Of a stretch of DNA of 54,833 nt, positions 16,743 through 26,267 are shown in pieces (position 1 is the first letter of the stretch; each line of letters opens with the position of its first letter). Origin of the DNA: DAIQNV01 sp036788215 (GTDB lineage Bacteria > Planctomycetota > Phycisphaerae > Phycisphaerales > UBA1924); NCBI GenBank assembly GCA_036788215.1, contig DAIQNV010000014.1, forward strand, positions 1-54,833, read 5' to 3'. Both the position numbers and the translations under genes were made by a program. The notes below the pieces were generated by a model, which worked only from the letters and a program-made list of their open reading frames with translations, had not been told where the DNA came from and ran no database searches.

Positions 16743-18362
16743 TTACCCGCCGATGCGAATGGTTGTGTTCCCGCTCGGGCTGAACATCTCGATGACCTGC
16801 TTGTCCGTCTCGGCACCCAGCACGATGTGGTTCTGCCCGGAGTCGCGCAGCTGCATCTTCAGGCAGTTGTCCGCCGGGTTCATCATCGGGCGGTTCTCTT
16901 CGTTGTACACGCGCCCCACGACGATGGGCCGGTCGGGGTCACCGTTGATGAAGTCGATGATGACCTCCTGGCCCGGGTGCGGGTTGCTCACCCACCCCCA
17001 GCCCTTGCCCGCCCATGCCTGGCTCGTGCGGATCCAGCAACTCGTGCCAGCGTCGGTCACGTTCTCCTGGTCGCCCACCGGGTGGCGGTCGTCGGTCCAG
17101 TGGTCCCAGTGGAACTTCACCCGCACACAGCAATAGTCGTCCTTCGCGAGGTCGGGCGTGTCCGCGCCATCGGCAGCGGTCGTCACGAACGCGGTCTGCA
17201 TCTCCGCCTTGGGCTTGGGCGTCACGCGCTGCGGGCGGAAGGGCCTTGTCGCGGGGATCGCCTCGAAGCTGCACGAGAAATCGAGCGAGCCGTCCCCGTC
17301 CGCCCCGGGCTCCCATGCCGCCGCCATCGCGGAGATGTGCACCCCGGTGACGAGGAACCGTTCGCTCTCCTCGTGCCCCGGGTGCTGCGACAGCCCGATC
17401 TGCATGCCCGGCGCGAGCCGCCGGCTCGGGGTCTGCCCCCGGTAGAGATCGGCGGTCGTCTCGCGTTCTTCCTTGCGGAGCCTCGCGTACAGCGCCCCCT
17501 CCGCGGAGGTCTGGTGCCCGGGGAACGCCTCGAGCCAGCCGTAGCGCTGCCGCCCGCTCGGCCCATGGTCAAACTCGCCCTCGCACAGCTCGACGAGGTA
17601 GGTCGTCGGGCGCACCGCGCAGTAATCGACCACCCCGTACCGCGCGCAGCGGTAGGCGCTTGTCCGGACGAACGAGGTCACCGCCTCGGGATCAGTCGTC
17701 GTCTGGCCCGGGCGCTGCGTGGGCTGGTAGGGCATCAGCGCCCCGCCCGGGCGCTCCTCGTGCTGGGTCGAGTCGTCGCACAGGACGAGCGTCTCGCCGT
17801 CCCGCGTGTACTCGAAGTGGTAGTAGATCCCGTCGTCCTCGAGCAGCCGACTGACGAAGTTGAAATCCGACTCGGCGTACTGGGCGCAGAAGTCCCGCGT
17901 GCGGTAGCCCGTCTCGAACAGGTTGAGCTGCACATCCATCGTCCCGGAGTGCGGGCGCAGCATCGCGTCGACGACACCCGCAGCGGTCTTCTGCAGGAAC
18001 ACCCGGTACTCGCGGTTGGCGGACATCATCGACAGCCAGGGCCGGACCTCCGCCCGGTACCGCCACAGCCCCCCGACCTGCCCCACGCTCTCGAAGGACC
18101 ACATGTACCCGTGGATCCAGCGGGGATCCCCCCCGACCGCGCTGTCGATCCGCACCGCGACCGCCTGGCCCAGCACCTCGTTCGGGTCGATCGCGGGGTT
18201 CGTGGACCGCATGTCCAGGTGCGTCACCGACGGACGCCCGAGCGCCTCCGTGTGGTCGACCGAGTGCAGCAGCAGCGTGTCGTCCGGCAGCGCCGTGTGC
18301 ACCGCGATCTGACGCGATACCTGGGAGTACCCAACATCGATCCGTCCGATTTCGACTGGCAT
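16743..18362 (-). CDS. vgrG: VgrG (TssI) type VI secretion spike protein
   Basis: 539 residues from the ATG at 18362. The gp27-like N-terminal part includes DFNFVSRLLEDDGIYYHFEY. The gp5 OB-fold and start of the helix are marked by CCVRVKFHWD, SCWIRTSQAWAGKGWGWVSNPHPGQEVIIDF and DPDRPIVVGRVYNEENRPM. The chain ends shortly after, at SPSGNTTIRIGG, so the C-terminal beta-helix is short and no effector domain is fused. VgrG trimers form the piercing spike of type VI systems and of related contractile injection machines. It is the first gene of the operon; the next, 39 bases on, may supply the missing helix. No TssB/C, Hcp, ClpV or baseplate gene lies in the window. Confidence 0.95.
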   Translation of the reverse strand: MPVEIGRIDVGYSQVSRQIAVHTALPDDTLLLHSVDHTEALGRPSVTHLDMRSTNPAIDPNEVLGQAVAVRIDSAVGGDPRWIHGYMWSFESVGQVGGLWRYRAEVRPWLSMMSANREYRVFLQKTAAGVVDAMLRPHSGTMDVQLNLFETGYRTRDFCAQYAESDFNFVSRLLEDDGIYYHFEYTRDGETLVLCDDSTQHEERPGGALMPYQPTQRPGQTTTDPEAVTSFVRTSAYRCARYGVVDYCAVRPTTYLVELCEGEFDHGPSGRQRYGWLEAFPGHQTSAEGALYARLRKEERETTADLYRGQTPSRRLAPGMQIGLSQHPGHEESERFLVTGVHISAMAAAWEPGADGDGSLDFSCSFEAIPATRPFRPQRVTPKPKAEMQTAFVTTAADGADTPDLAKDDYCCVRVKFHWDHWTDDRHPVGDQENVTDAGTSCWIRTSQAWAGKGWGWVSNPHPGQEVIIDFINGDPDRPIVVGRVYNEENRPMMNPADNCLKMQLRDSGQNHIVLGAETDKQVIEMFSPSGNTTIRIGG

Positions 18363-18518
18363 ACGACCTCGCTTCCGGGGACTCCGGCTGCCCGACCGAC
18401 CCGGAGGGCCCGCCGCTCAGCGTACCGAGACCAAGCGCACGCCGGGCCCGTCACTCACGCGCCCCCCGGCGCTCCATCGTCGCCGAGGGGCGCAGGCACC
18501 TCCCGGCTCCCGAACGGC

Positions 18519-21500
18519 TCAACCGCCGGCCGACGCCGACCCCCGGACCCGCCCGAGCAATTCTTTCACCGCCGCCTCGAGCTGGGGGTCCCGCCCCGCC
18601 GCCTCGTCCGAGGGGGTCAGGGAGACCGCCAGGTCCGGGATCGTCCCGTTGTGCTCCATGTCCGTCCCGTCGGGCAGGTACCACCCTCGGAAGGGCATCC
18701 GGACCGTCGTCCCGTCGATCAGGCTGAACCCGCCCGTCGAGATCACCCCGCCGAACGTCTGCTCGCCCACGATCGTGCCCCGCCCGATCGTCTTGATCGA
18801 GTGCGCGAAGATCTCCGCGTTCGAGAACGAGTTCGCGTTGATCAAGACGTTGATCGGACGCTGGTACGCGTAGATCAGCCGCCGGTCACGCGGGTAGTCA
18901 AACGGGCTCACCGCCGACTCGTCCGCGCCCCTTGGGATCGTGTACGCGTGCTGCGGGGCGGTCAGCGACGCCAGCAGGATGTCGGTCGTCCAGCCCCCCC
19001 CGTTGTCCCGCACATCGATCACCAGCCCCTCGCGCCCGCCCGCCGCCGCGAACAGGTCGCGCTCGAACTCCCGCACGCTGGGCTCGCTCATCCCGCGGAT
19101 GTGCAGGTAGCCCAGCCGCCCATCGCTCAGGCGCTCGACCATCGCCCGGCGCTCCGCGACCTCCGCGTTGTAGCCCAGCGTGCTCTCCTGCCACCAGCCC
19201 TGGGGCGTCAGGACGAGGTAGACCGTCTCCGCGTTCGGCCCGGCCCCCGTCGCGTCCATCACCCCGGGCTCGCCCCGCAGCACCTCGAACAGCGTCTCCT
19301 CGCCCTGCGTCCCGCTCATCGCCCGAGACCACGCGATGACGCCCGCCGCCGTCTCATCGCTCGCGAGCGTCTGCGAACCGATCGCCACGATCAGGTCCCC
19401 CACGAGCAGGCCCTTGTCCCCCTGGTCCGCCGGCCCGTCATCCAGGACCCGCATCACGCGGTACCCGCCCGCCTCGGGATGGACCCGGATGCCCAGGTAC
19501 CCCACCCGCTCGCTCGGGGCGCTGAACGACTGCCCGCCCCGCATGCCGGTGTGGCTCCCGTCCACCTCGCCGAAGAGCATGTTGCCCAGCCGGTTGAACG
19601 CGCTGCTCGTCCGCGTCCGCGCCGCCAGGTCCGCGTAGGTCGCGCTGATCGCGTCCCAGTCCACCCCCTTGAGCGTCTGGTGGTAGAACCCCGCCCCGAA
19701 CCGACGCGCCGCCTCCTCGAACTTCTGACGCTGCTCCGCAGCCACCCCGATCATCGCCCGCGCCGAAACCGGCAGCGACGTCGTCTTCCCCCCCTCGGGC
19801 CCCGTCGTCGCCGCCCGCCCGCTGCGGACATACGCCACCTTGTCCCCCGTCAGCGACACACCGACCGACCCCACGCCCCCCGTCGCCAGGCTCTTCCGTT
19901 CCCGACCCCGGTAGTCGACGCTGTACAGCCCAGACTCGCTGTCGATCGTCGACGAGAAGATCACCCGGTCTCCCGCCGGCGTCACCGCGAGGTTCCCGAC
20001 GCTCGCCGGGATCGACGTGAGCCGCCGGATCCGCAGGTACGCGTCCCGCGTCTCGAACTCCAGGACATCCGCGTCCTCAGCCGCATCCTCGTCCGCCCCC
20101 GCGTCCTCGCCTTCCCCCTTCTCCGCGTCGTCCTTCCGGGGCTCCACCGGCTTGAGCTTCTTCACCGCCGACTTCTGCCCGTCGAAGTACTCCGCAAGCT
20201 CGTAGTCCGCCAGGTCATCGAGCGACCGGTCCAGGAAGACCGCGTACACATCCATATCCCAGTTCGTGCCCGACCGATCGCTCAGGAAGTACAGCACCTT
20301 CCCGTCGTGGCTCAGCCGCGGCGCCGTGTCGATGTCCGGGTGACGCGTGACGTTAATCGGCTCGCAGTCCCCGCCCCCGCACCGCGTGTCGAGCAGGAAG
20401 ATGTCGCTGTTGAAGTCCAGGTCCGACCGGTCGTACACGATGTGCACGCTGTCTGATGCCCAGAAGACGCCCGGCTCGTCCCACCCAGCCTCGAGCTCCC
20501 GCGTCGCCCCGCTCTCGAGGTTCAGCAGCATAAGGTCCCCAAGCCCCCGGACATACGCCAGCTTCGTCCCATCCGGGCTGGGCGTCGGGCTGCCCAGCGC
20601 CTCCTCCGAAGACAGCACCGTCTCCACCGAGAAACGCAGCCCCGTCGCCCACCGCGCGCTGGGCTTCGGTCCCTTGGGCTCGTCCTTCTTCGTCTCGGGC
20701 TCCGTCTCCCCCTCGCCCGCCTCCTCCGAGGGCTCCTCGCCCGGCTCGCCGCCCTCGCCCCCCTCGTCCGTCGCCTCCTCGGGCTCGACCGCCGGCTCTG
20801 CCGGCTCATCCCCGCCGGCCTCGTCCTCCTCAGCCTTCTTCTTCGCCTGTTCCGCCCGGTGGTCGATGTCCGCCCGGCTCAGCTCCACCGTCGCCCGGTA
20901 GATCGCGTCCGGCCCGTCCCGGTCCGAGACGAAGTACAGCCCCGTCCCGTCCGGCGTCCACGCGATCGAGTGCTCCCGCGAGACGCCCTCGGTCACCCGG
21001 CGCGTCGGCCGGTCTTCCTCCACGCCCCGCACCACGATCTCACCCCGCACGACCAGCGCGATCACCTCACCATCGGGGCTCAAGACCGCCTCGCTCGCCT
21101 CGCTCGAAAGGTCCACCGTCTTCGTGGGCCCGAGGTTCGCGTCCGCCGTCGCCCGCACGCCCACAGGCACCGGCCCCGCGTCCTGGCGCGTCAGGTCGAG
21201 CGTGTACAGCGTGTCCCACACCGCGAACGCAGCGGTCGAGCCGTCGTGGCTCACCGTCAGGTCGCGCACCCCGTGCCCGATCGTCGGCTCGTTCCCGGGC
21301 TCGAAGTCCGTCAGCTGCACCATCGACCGCGCGTTGGCGTCCGTCACGCCCGCCCGCAGGCGGTACACATTGTTCTGCCCGTCACGGCTCGACACCAGGA
21401 GCACCGACCCGTCCGCCAGGGGCCAGCCCTCGCCGTCGTTCGCCGGGTGCGCCGTCAGCTGCGTGAAGTCGCCCGTCGCGGGGTCGAGCTTCCAGGCGTC

Positions 21501-22109
21501 GTGCGCACCGGGACCCCGGTACAGCGGGCGGTACCAGGGGTTGTACCCCCGCTCGAACACCACCGTCCCGTCCGGGCCCGACCGGGGCATCCCCCCGAAC
21601 GCGTCCGTCAGCCGCTCCACAGGCCCGCCATCCAGGGGAGCCCGGTACATCCGAGGAGAGCGATAGATGCTGGGCTCGCGGGCGCTGCTGAACAGGATCG
21701 CCCCGCCATCCGACGAGAACGACCCGAGGCTCGCCCCCCGGTCCCCCCAGGTCACCCGCCGCACCGCCCCAGCCACCGGCCGCCCGCCCCCCGCGTCCAC
21801 CAGGTCGATGACATAGATGTTCTGCACCCCGTCGCGGTCCGACTCGAACGCCAGCTTCGTCCCGTCCGGGCTGAAGGCGCTTCGGTCCTCCTGCGCCGGG
21901 TGGCTCGTCAGCCTCGTCGCCAGCCCGCCCGACGCGGGCGCGATCCACAGGTCCCCCGCCCAGGAAAAACTCACCATCGACCCATCGGGGCTCAACGCCG
22001 GGTACTGCGGGAACGCGACATCGGTCCCCTCCGCTCCCGACGCCACACCCCCGACGCAGCACCCCAACCCGGCAAAAGCGAACAAGACCCCGGTACCCAG
22101 ACGGTTCAT
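18519..22109 (-). CDS. Tricorn-like protease (PD40 repeats, PDZ, S41 peptidase)
   Basis: 1196 residues from the ATG at 22109, preceded by GGAGG at six bases; a GTG two codons earlier is possible. Residues 1-28 are a signal peptide. Two blocks of WD40-like PD40 repeats follow (PALSPDGSMVSFSWAGDLWIA, SAFSPDGTKLAFESDRDG), split by an acidic stretch around residues 420-485 made of glutamate, proline and glycine. The C-terminal third holds the segment GEVDGSHTGMRGG with the catalytic histidine, a PDZ domain (YLGIRVHPEAGGYRVMRVLDDGP) and the S41 core (LVIDVRDNGGGWTTD, NANSFSNAEIFAHS with the probable nucleophile serine). Tricorn homologues cut peptides into short fragments; the signal peptide places this one in the periplasm or outside. 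It lies 90 bases after the trehalose gene. Confidence 0.93.
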   Translation of the reverse strand: MNRLGTGVLFAFAGLGCCVGGVASGAEGTDVAFPQYPALSPDGSMVSFSWAGDLWIAPASGGLATRLTSHPAQEDRSAFSPDGTKLAFESDRDGVQNIYVIDLVDAGGGRPVAGAVRRVTWGDRGASLGSFSSDGGAILFSSAREPSIYRSPRMYRAPLDGGPVERLTDAFGGMPRSGPDGTVVFERGYNPWYRPLYRGPGAHDAWKLDPATGDFTQLTAHPANDGEGWPLADGSVLLVSSRDGQNNVYRLRAGVTDANARSMVQLTDFEPGNEPTIGHGVRDLTVSHDGSTAAFAVWDTLYTLDLTRQDAGPVPVGVRATADANLGPTKTVDLSSEASEAVLSPDGEVIALVVRGEIVVRGVEEDRPTRRVTEGVSREHSIAWTPDGTGLYFVSDRDGPDAIYRATVELSRADIDHRAEQAKKKAEEDEAGGDEPAEPAVEPEEATDEGGEGGEPGEEPSEEAGEGETEPETKKDEPKGPKPSARWATGLRFSVETVLSSEEALGSPTPSPDGTKLAYVRGLGDLMLLNLESGATRELEAGWDEPGVFWASDSVHIVYDRSDLDFNSDIFLLDTRCGGGDCEPINVTRHPDIDTAPRLSHDGKVLYFLSDRSGTNWDMDVYAVFLDRSLDDLADYELAEYFDGQKSAVKKLKPVEPRKDDAEKGEGEDAGADEDAAEDADVLEFETRDAYLRIRRLTSIPASVGNLAVTPAGDRVIFSSTIDSESGLYSVDYRGRERKSLATGGVGSVGVSLTGDKVAYVRSGRAATTGPEGGKTTSLPVSARAMIGVAAEQRQKFEEAARRFGAGFYHQTLKGVDWDAISATYADLAARTRTSSAFNRLGNMLFGEVDGSHTGMRGGQSFSAPSERVGYLGIRVHPEAGGYRVMRVLDDGPADQGDKGLLVGDLIVAIGSQTLASDETAAGVIAWSRAMSGTQGEETLFEVLRGEPGVMDATGAGPNAETVYLVLTPQGWWQESTLGYNAEVAERRAMVERLSDGRLGYLHIRGMSEPSVREFERDLFAAAGGREGLVIDVRDNGGGWTTDILLASLTAPQHAYTIPRGADESAVSPFDYPRDRRLIYAYQRPINVLINANSFSNAEIFAHSIKTIGRGTIVGEQTFGGVISTGGFSLIDGTTVRMPFRGWYLPDGTDMEHNGTIPDLAVSLTPSDEAAGRDPQLEAAVKELLGRVRGSASAGG

Positions 22110-22199
22110 ACGCACACCTCCGCTGAAGATCGCGCCCCCGCGGCGCCGGTCAACGGGCGAGTGTACAGAAATGCGGGCCCTGTGCCATGCCGGGCGCCC

Positions 22200-24791
22200 C
22201 TACGCGCCGCGCGCCGCCCGCAGCGTCAGCGACGCGTTGATCAGCCCCAGGTGGCTGTACGCCTGCGGGTGGTTGCCCAGCGCCTGACCCGTCAGGGGGT
22301 CCAGCTCCTCCGCGAACAGCCCCGTGGGCCCGGCGCACTTCAAATAGGCTTCAAACAGGTGCTCCGCGTCCTCGATTCGCCCGCTCTTCGCGTACGCCTC
22401 GATCAGCCAGGTCGTGCAAAGGTTGAAGCCGCCCTCCGCCCCGGGAAGCCCGTCGTCCATCCGATAGCGGTACACCGTGTCGCCCGCCCGCAGCATGTAC
22501 TCCACAGCCGCCACGGTCCCTACGAACCGCTCGTCCGTCGGGTCGAGCATCCCCAACAGCCCGATCAGCAGCACCGAAGCATCGATGTCGCTCTCCCCGT
22601 ACGCGCCCGTGAAGGTGTTGAGGTCCCGGTTGTACCCGTGCTCCAGCACATCCTTCAGGATTCGGTCCCGCAGGTCCTCCCACTCCGGGCGCGGACGGCT
22701 CAGGTGCCTTTCCGCGATCTCCACCCCGAGCGACACAGCCTGCCAGCACATCACCTTCGAGTGCACATGGTGCCGCCGGGGCCCGCGGATCTCCCAGATC
22801 CCGTGGTCCGGCTCCCGCCAGCGAGCCGCCACCGCCGCCACCATCGCGTCCACCAGCCGCCAGTGCTCCGCCGACAGCGGCGCCCCGCTCTCCAGGAGCG
22901 CGTGCACCAGTTCCACGATCGGCCCGAAGACATCGAGCTGCAGCTGCCGGCTCGCCGCGTTGCCCACCCGCACCGGCCTCGACCCGGCGTACCCGCTCAG
23001 CTCGCGGATCTCCGCCTCCGGGGGCAGCTCGCCCCCGTTCACCGTATAGATAGGGCTCAGCCGGTCAGGGCTGGGCAGGTCGTCGACGACCCCGAGCAGC
23101 CAGTCCAGGAGCCGCAGCGCCTCGCTGGTCATGCCCAGCTTGACCAGGGCCGTCCCCGACAACGCCGCGTCGCGGGGCCAGCAGTACCGGTAATCCCAGT
23201 TGCGGATGCCCCCGATGCACTCGGGCAGGCTCGTGGTCGCCGCCGCCGCGATCGCGCCGGTCGGCCCATGACACAGCGACTTCAGCACCAGGGCGCTGCG
23301 CCGCACCAGGTCCAAGGCGGGGAGCTCCGAGGGCAGGTCCAGCCCCGCCGCCCAGCTCTCCCAGTACCGCGCCGTCTGACGGCTCCGCTTCTTCTCGTCG
23401 ATCACCCCGGGCCCGAGGGAGCCCGTCCCGTACCGCAGCTCCAGCACCACCCGACCGTCGTGCGCCGAGAGGTCGACCTCGCCGATCGCGGTCTGGTGGT
23501 GTCCCTCTTCTTCGAGCGTCCACCGCACCCCGGGCGACCGCAGCACCACCGGGTCCATCGTGTCCTCCACGATCAGACCGTCCTCGTGCAGCGTCATCCG
23601 CGTCGCCATCCGACCGAAGTCAAGACGCGGCGCAAACGCGATCCGCGCCCGCCCGCTCCCCTCCAGCACGCGTACGAGGTCCGTCCGCCCCGCCCGCTGC
23701 GTCGTCCGCCCGCCCGAGCAGTCGAGGTAGTCCGTCACCGTCATCTTGGGCCACACCGTGCGCAGGTGGAACGAGTCGCCCAGGTAGGTCTGCCGGACCG
23801 GGTCCCCCGCGCCCGTGGGCCGCACGCTGAAGTGCCCCGCCGCGGGCCCGCCCAAGAGCTCGCTGAACAGCCCCGACGAATCGATCCGGGGCAGGCACAG
23901 CCACACCAGCCGCGCGTCGGGCGTGACCAGCCCGACCGTCCGCTGGTCGCTCAGGAGCGCGTGCGTCTCGATCGCCACCGCGTCCGACCCCGCCAGCCAC
24001 GCCTGGCGCAGCTCGCTCAGGCGCGCCAGCACCCGCGCCACGTCGCGCGTGTCCGCCACGCGGAAGGGCGCCAGCGACTCCTCGTCGCCCACCTTCACGC
24101 CAAGATCCGGCCCCTGCAGCGTCCCGAAAGCGTCCTCGTCCGTCACGTCGTCGCCCAAGAAGATCACCGCCGACGCCCCCACGCGCGAGCGGATCACGTG
24201 CAGCGCCGTCCCCTTGCTCGTCGCCACCACCGCGAGCTCGACCACCATCTTGCCCCGCTTGAGGTGAATCCCCTTCCACGAAGCCGGCCCGTCCTCGACC
24301 GCCCGCAGCGCCGCCTCCGCCGCCCCGTTCTCCGCGTTGCGGTAGTGGAACGCGACGCTCGCCGGCTTCACCTCAACGCTGCACCCGGCGTGATCCCCCG
24401 CGATCTCCTTCAGCGCCTTCTCGACCTTGCCCTTGAGCTCCGACGCCTCCGGATCGAGATTGTCCGCGAAGTCGAGGTCAAACTCGCTCCCATGGCTCCC
24501 GACCAGGTGCAGGTGATCGGGCGCCTGGCTCAGGCTCGCCAGGTCCGACAAGCTCCGCCCCGAGATCAGCGCCACGTGCGTGTTGGGCAGGTCCGCCAGC
24601 GACCGCAGCGCGACCATCGCGTCCCGGTCCGGCCTCGCGTCCGTCGGGTCCGACACGATCGGGCTCAAGGTCCCGTCGTAGTCCGACGCCACCAGCAGCA
24701 CCGGCACCCGCGCCAGCATCGCCAGCCGGTCGCAAAGACCCCGGTCGATCCCCTCGGCCCGGTTCACACGCTCACCCGCATCGTTCGACAT
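22200..24791 (-). CDS. Trehalose-6-phosphate phosphatase fused to GH15 glycosidase
   Basis: 863 residues from the ATG at 24791 (AGGA nine bases upstream). Residues about 30-262 are a HAD-type trehalose-6-phosphate phosphatase, with the nucleophile motif DYDGTLSP at 37-44, SGRS at 77-80 and the metal motif GDDVTDEDAF at 213-222. Residues about 272-860 form a GH15 (alpha/alpha)6 domain of the glucoamylase/trehalase type: WLCLPRIDSSGLFSELLGG, the landmark GGIRNWDYRYCWPRDAAL, and GFNLCTTWLIEAYAKSG. Mycobacterial GH15 enzymes of this type are trehalases. One chain may thus make trehalose from its phosphate and also split it, or the GH15 part may act on another alpha-glucoside. It follows otsA by 39 bases. 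Confidence 0.93.
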   Translation of the reverse strand: MSNDAGERVNRAEGIDRGLCDRLAMLARVPVLLVASDYDGTLSPIVSDPTDARPDRDAMVALRSLADLPNTHVALISGRSLSDLASLSQAPDHLHLVGSHGSEFDLDFADNLDPEASELKGKVEKALKEIAGDHAGCSVEVKPASVAFHYRNAENGAAEAALRAVEDGPASWKGIHLKRGKMVVELAVVATSKGTALHVIRSRVGASAVIFLGDDVTDEDAFGTLQGPDLGVKVGDEESLAPFRVADTRDVARVLARLSELRQAWLAGSDAVAIETHALLSDQRTVGLVTPDARLVWLCLPRIDSSGLFSELLGGPAAGHFSVRPTGAGDPVRQTYLGDSFHLRTVWPKMTVTDYLDCSGGRTTQRAGRTDLVRVLEGSGRARIAFAPRLDFGRMATRMTLHEDGLIVEDTMDPVVLRSPGVRWTLEEEGHHQTAIGEVDLSAHDGRVVLELRYGTGSLGPGVIDEKKRSRQTARYWESWAAGLDLPSELPALDLVRRSALVLKSLCHGPTGAIAAAATTSLPECIGGIRNWDYRYCWPRDAALSGTALVKLGMTSEALRLLDWLLGVVDDLPSPDRLSPIYTVNGGELPPEAEIRELSGYAGSRPVRVGNAASRQLQLDVFGPIVELVHALLESGAPLSAEHWRLVDAMVAAVAARWREPDHGIWEIRGPRRHHVHSKVMCWQAVSLGVEIAERHLSRPRPEWEDLRDRILKDVLEHGYNRDLNTFTGAYGESDIDASVLLIGLLGMLDPTDERFVGTVAAVEYMLRAGDTVYRYRMDDGLPGAEGGFNLCTTWLIEAYAKSGRIEDAEHLFEAYLKCAGPTGLFAEELDPLTGQALGNHPQAYSHLGLINASLTLRAARGA

Positions 24792-24830
24792 CGATCCTGC
24801 CCCCGCTCATCGGCACCAAGCCCAGTGTGA

Positions 24831-26267
24831 TCAGCCGCCGGCAAGCCGCCGGATGAACGAATCGCTCCAGTCGTGCACCGAGTTGCTCTCCACCTTGAGC
24901 CGCATCGCGTGCATCCGCTTCTTCGCCTCCGCCGGCTCGATCGTCAGCGCCCGCTCGATGATGTCCGCCACACCGTCGATGTCGTAGGGGTTCACCTTGA
25001 GCGCCGTGTCCAGCTCCGAGGCCGCCCCCGCGAACTCGCTGAGCACCAGGACCCCGCTGTCCTTCAGCCGCGTCGCGACGTACTCCTTCGCCACCAGGTT
25101 CATGCCGTCCCGCAAAGGCGTCACCATCATGACGTCCGCCGCCAGGTAGCACGCCAGCAGCTCCTTGATCGGCAGGCTGCGGAACACGTAGTGCACCGCG
25201 ATGTAGTCCGTCTGGGCGAACTCCCCGTTGATCCGCCCCACGTACTGCTCGACCATGCTCCGCAGGTCCGCGTAGTCGTCCACGCCCTGCCTCGTCGGCA
25301 CCGCCACCTGGATGAACACGCAGTCCTTCGCCGAAACCCGCCCGCGCGTCAGCACCTCCTCGAACGCCCGGAGCCGAATGTCGATCCCCTTCGTGTAGTC
25401 CAGCCGGTCCACACCCAGGATGATCTTCCGGTGGTTCCAGCTCGAGCGGAACCGCTCCGCCGCCACGATCAATTCGGGGTCCCGCGCCAGCGTCTGGAAC
25501 CGGTTCACGTCGATCGAGATCGGGAACGCCGCCACCTCGATCGACCGCCCGCTGTACTTCAGGTTCTCGTCCGTCCCCGTCGCCCCGCCGAAGCGACGCG
25601 CTGCCTGCGCGAAGTTCTTCGCGCTCAGCTTGTCCTGGAATCCCAGCACGTCCGCACCCAGGAGCCCCTCCATCACCTGGCGACGCCAGGGCATCTTCGC
25701 GTACAGCTCCTCAGGGGGGAAGGGCACGTGCAGGAAGAACCCGATCCGGCTCTTGGGCCGCAGCTCGCGCAGCTGACCCGGCACCAGCTGCAGCTGGTAG
25801 TCCTGCACCCACACCATGTCCTTGTTCGTCGTGACTTCCGCCGTCCGGTCCGCGAACCGCTGGTTCACCCGCACATAGGGCCGCCACCAGTGCCGGTGGA
25901 ACGCGGGCTCACGGATCATGTCGTGGTACAGGGGCCACAGCGTGCTGTTGCTGAACCCCGAGTAGAAGCGCTCGTACTCGTCCTTGTTGATGGGCACCGG
26001 CCGGATCGCGATCCCGTCGTGCGTGAAGTCCGCAGGCTTCCGACCCGAGGTCGTCCCGTCCCACCCCACCCACGCCCCGCCACGCTCCTTCAACACCGGC
26101 GCCAGCGCCGCCACCAGCCCGCCCGGGCTCGTCTCCCAGACCGAACGGTTCCCACGCCGCACCCGCTTCACGGGCATGCGATTCGCCACGATCACGAGCC
26201 GCGCCGCGCCCGGGCGCGAACCGCCCTTGCCGGTCTTCTTCTCGCTCGATGCCGATGCCTTCGCCAC
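24831..26267 (-). CDS. otsA: Alpha,alpha-trehalose-phosphate synthase
   Basis: 478 residues from the GTG at 26267, with GGGAG about nine bases upstream, a length close to the 474 residues of Escherichia coli OtsA; longer frames begin in non-family sequence. It is a GT20 enzyme joining a nucleotide-glucose and glucose-6-phosphate. Landmarks are RLVIVANRMP, TSPGGLVAALAPVL, the acceptor-site segment VWVQDYQLQLVP, GFFLHVPFPPEELYAKMPWR, LGVDRLDYTKGI, and TPLRDGMNLVAKEY with the nucleotide-sugar contacts. QDYQLQ in place of HDYHL is the form known from actinobacterial OtsA. It heads a two-gene trehalose unit with the OtsB-GH15 fusion. Confidence 0.95.
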   Translation of the reverse strand: MAKASASSEKKTGKGGSRPGAARLVIVANRMPVKRVRRGNRSVWETSPGGLVAALAPVLKERGGAWVGWDGTTSGRKPADFTHDGIAIRPVPINKDEYERFYSGFSNSTLWPLYHDMIREPAFHRHWWRPYVRVNQRFADRTAEVTTNKDMVWVQDYQLQLVPGQLRELRPKSRIGFFLHVPFPPEELYAKMPWRRQVMEGLLGADVLGFQDKLSAKNFAQAARRFGGATGTDENLKYSGRSIEVAAFPISIDVNRFQTLARDPELIVAAERFRSSWNHRKIILGVDRLDYTKGIDIRLRAFEEVLTRGRVSAKDCVFIQVAVPTRQGVDDYADLRSMVEQYVGRINGEFAQTDYIAVHYVFRSLPIKELLACYLAADVMMVTPLRDGMNLVAKEYVATRLKDSGVLVLSEFAGAASELDTALKVNPYDIDGVADIIERALTIEPAEAKKRMHAMRLKVESNSVHDWSDSFIRRLAGG

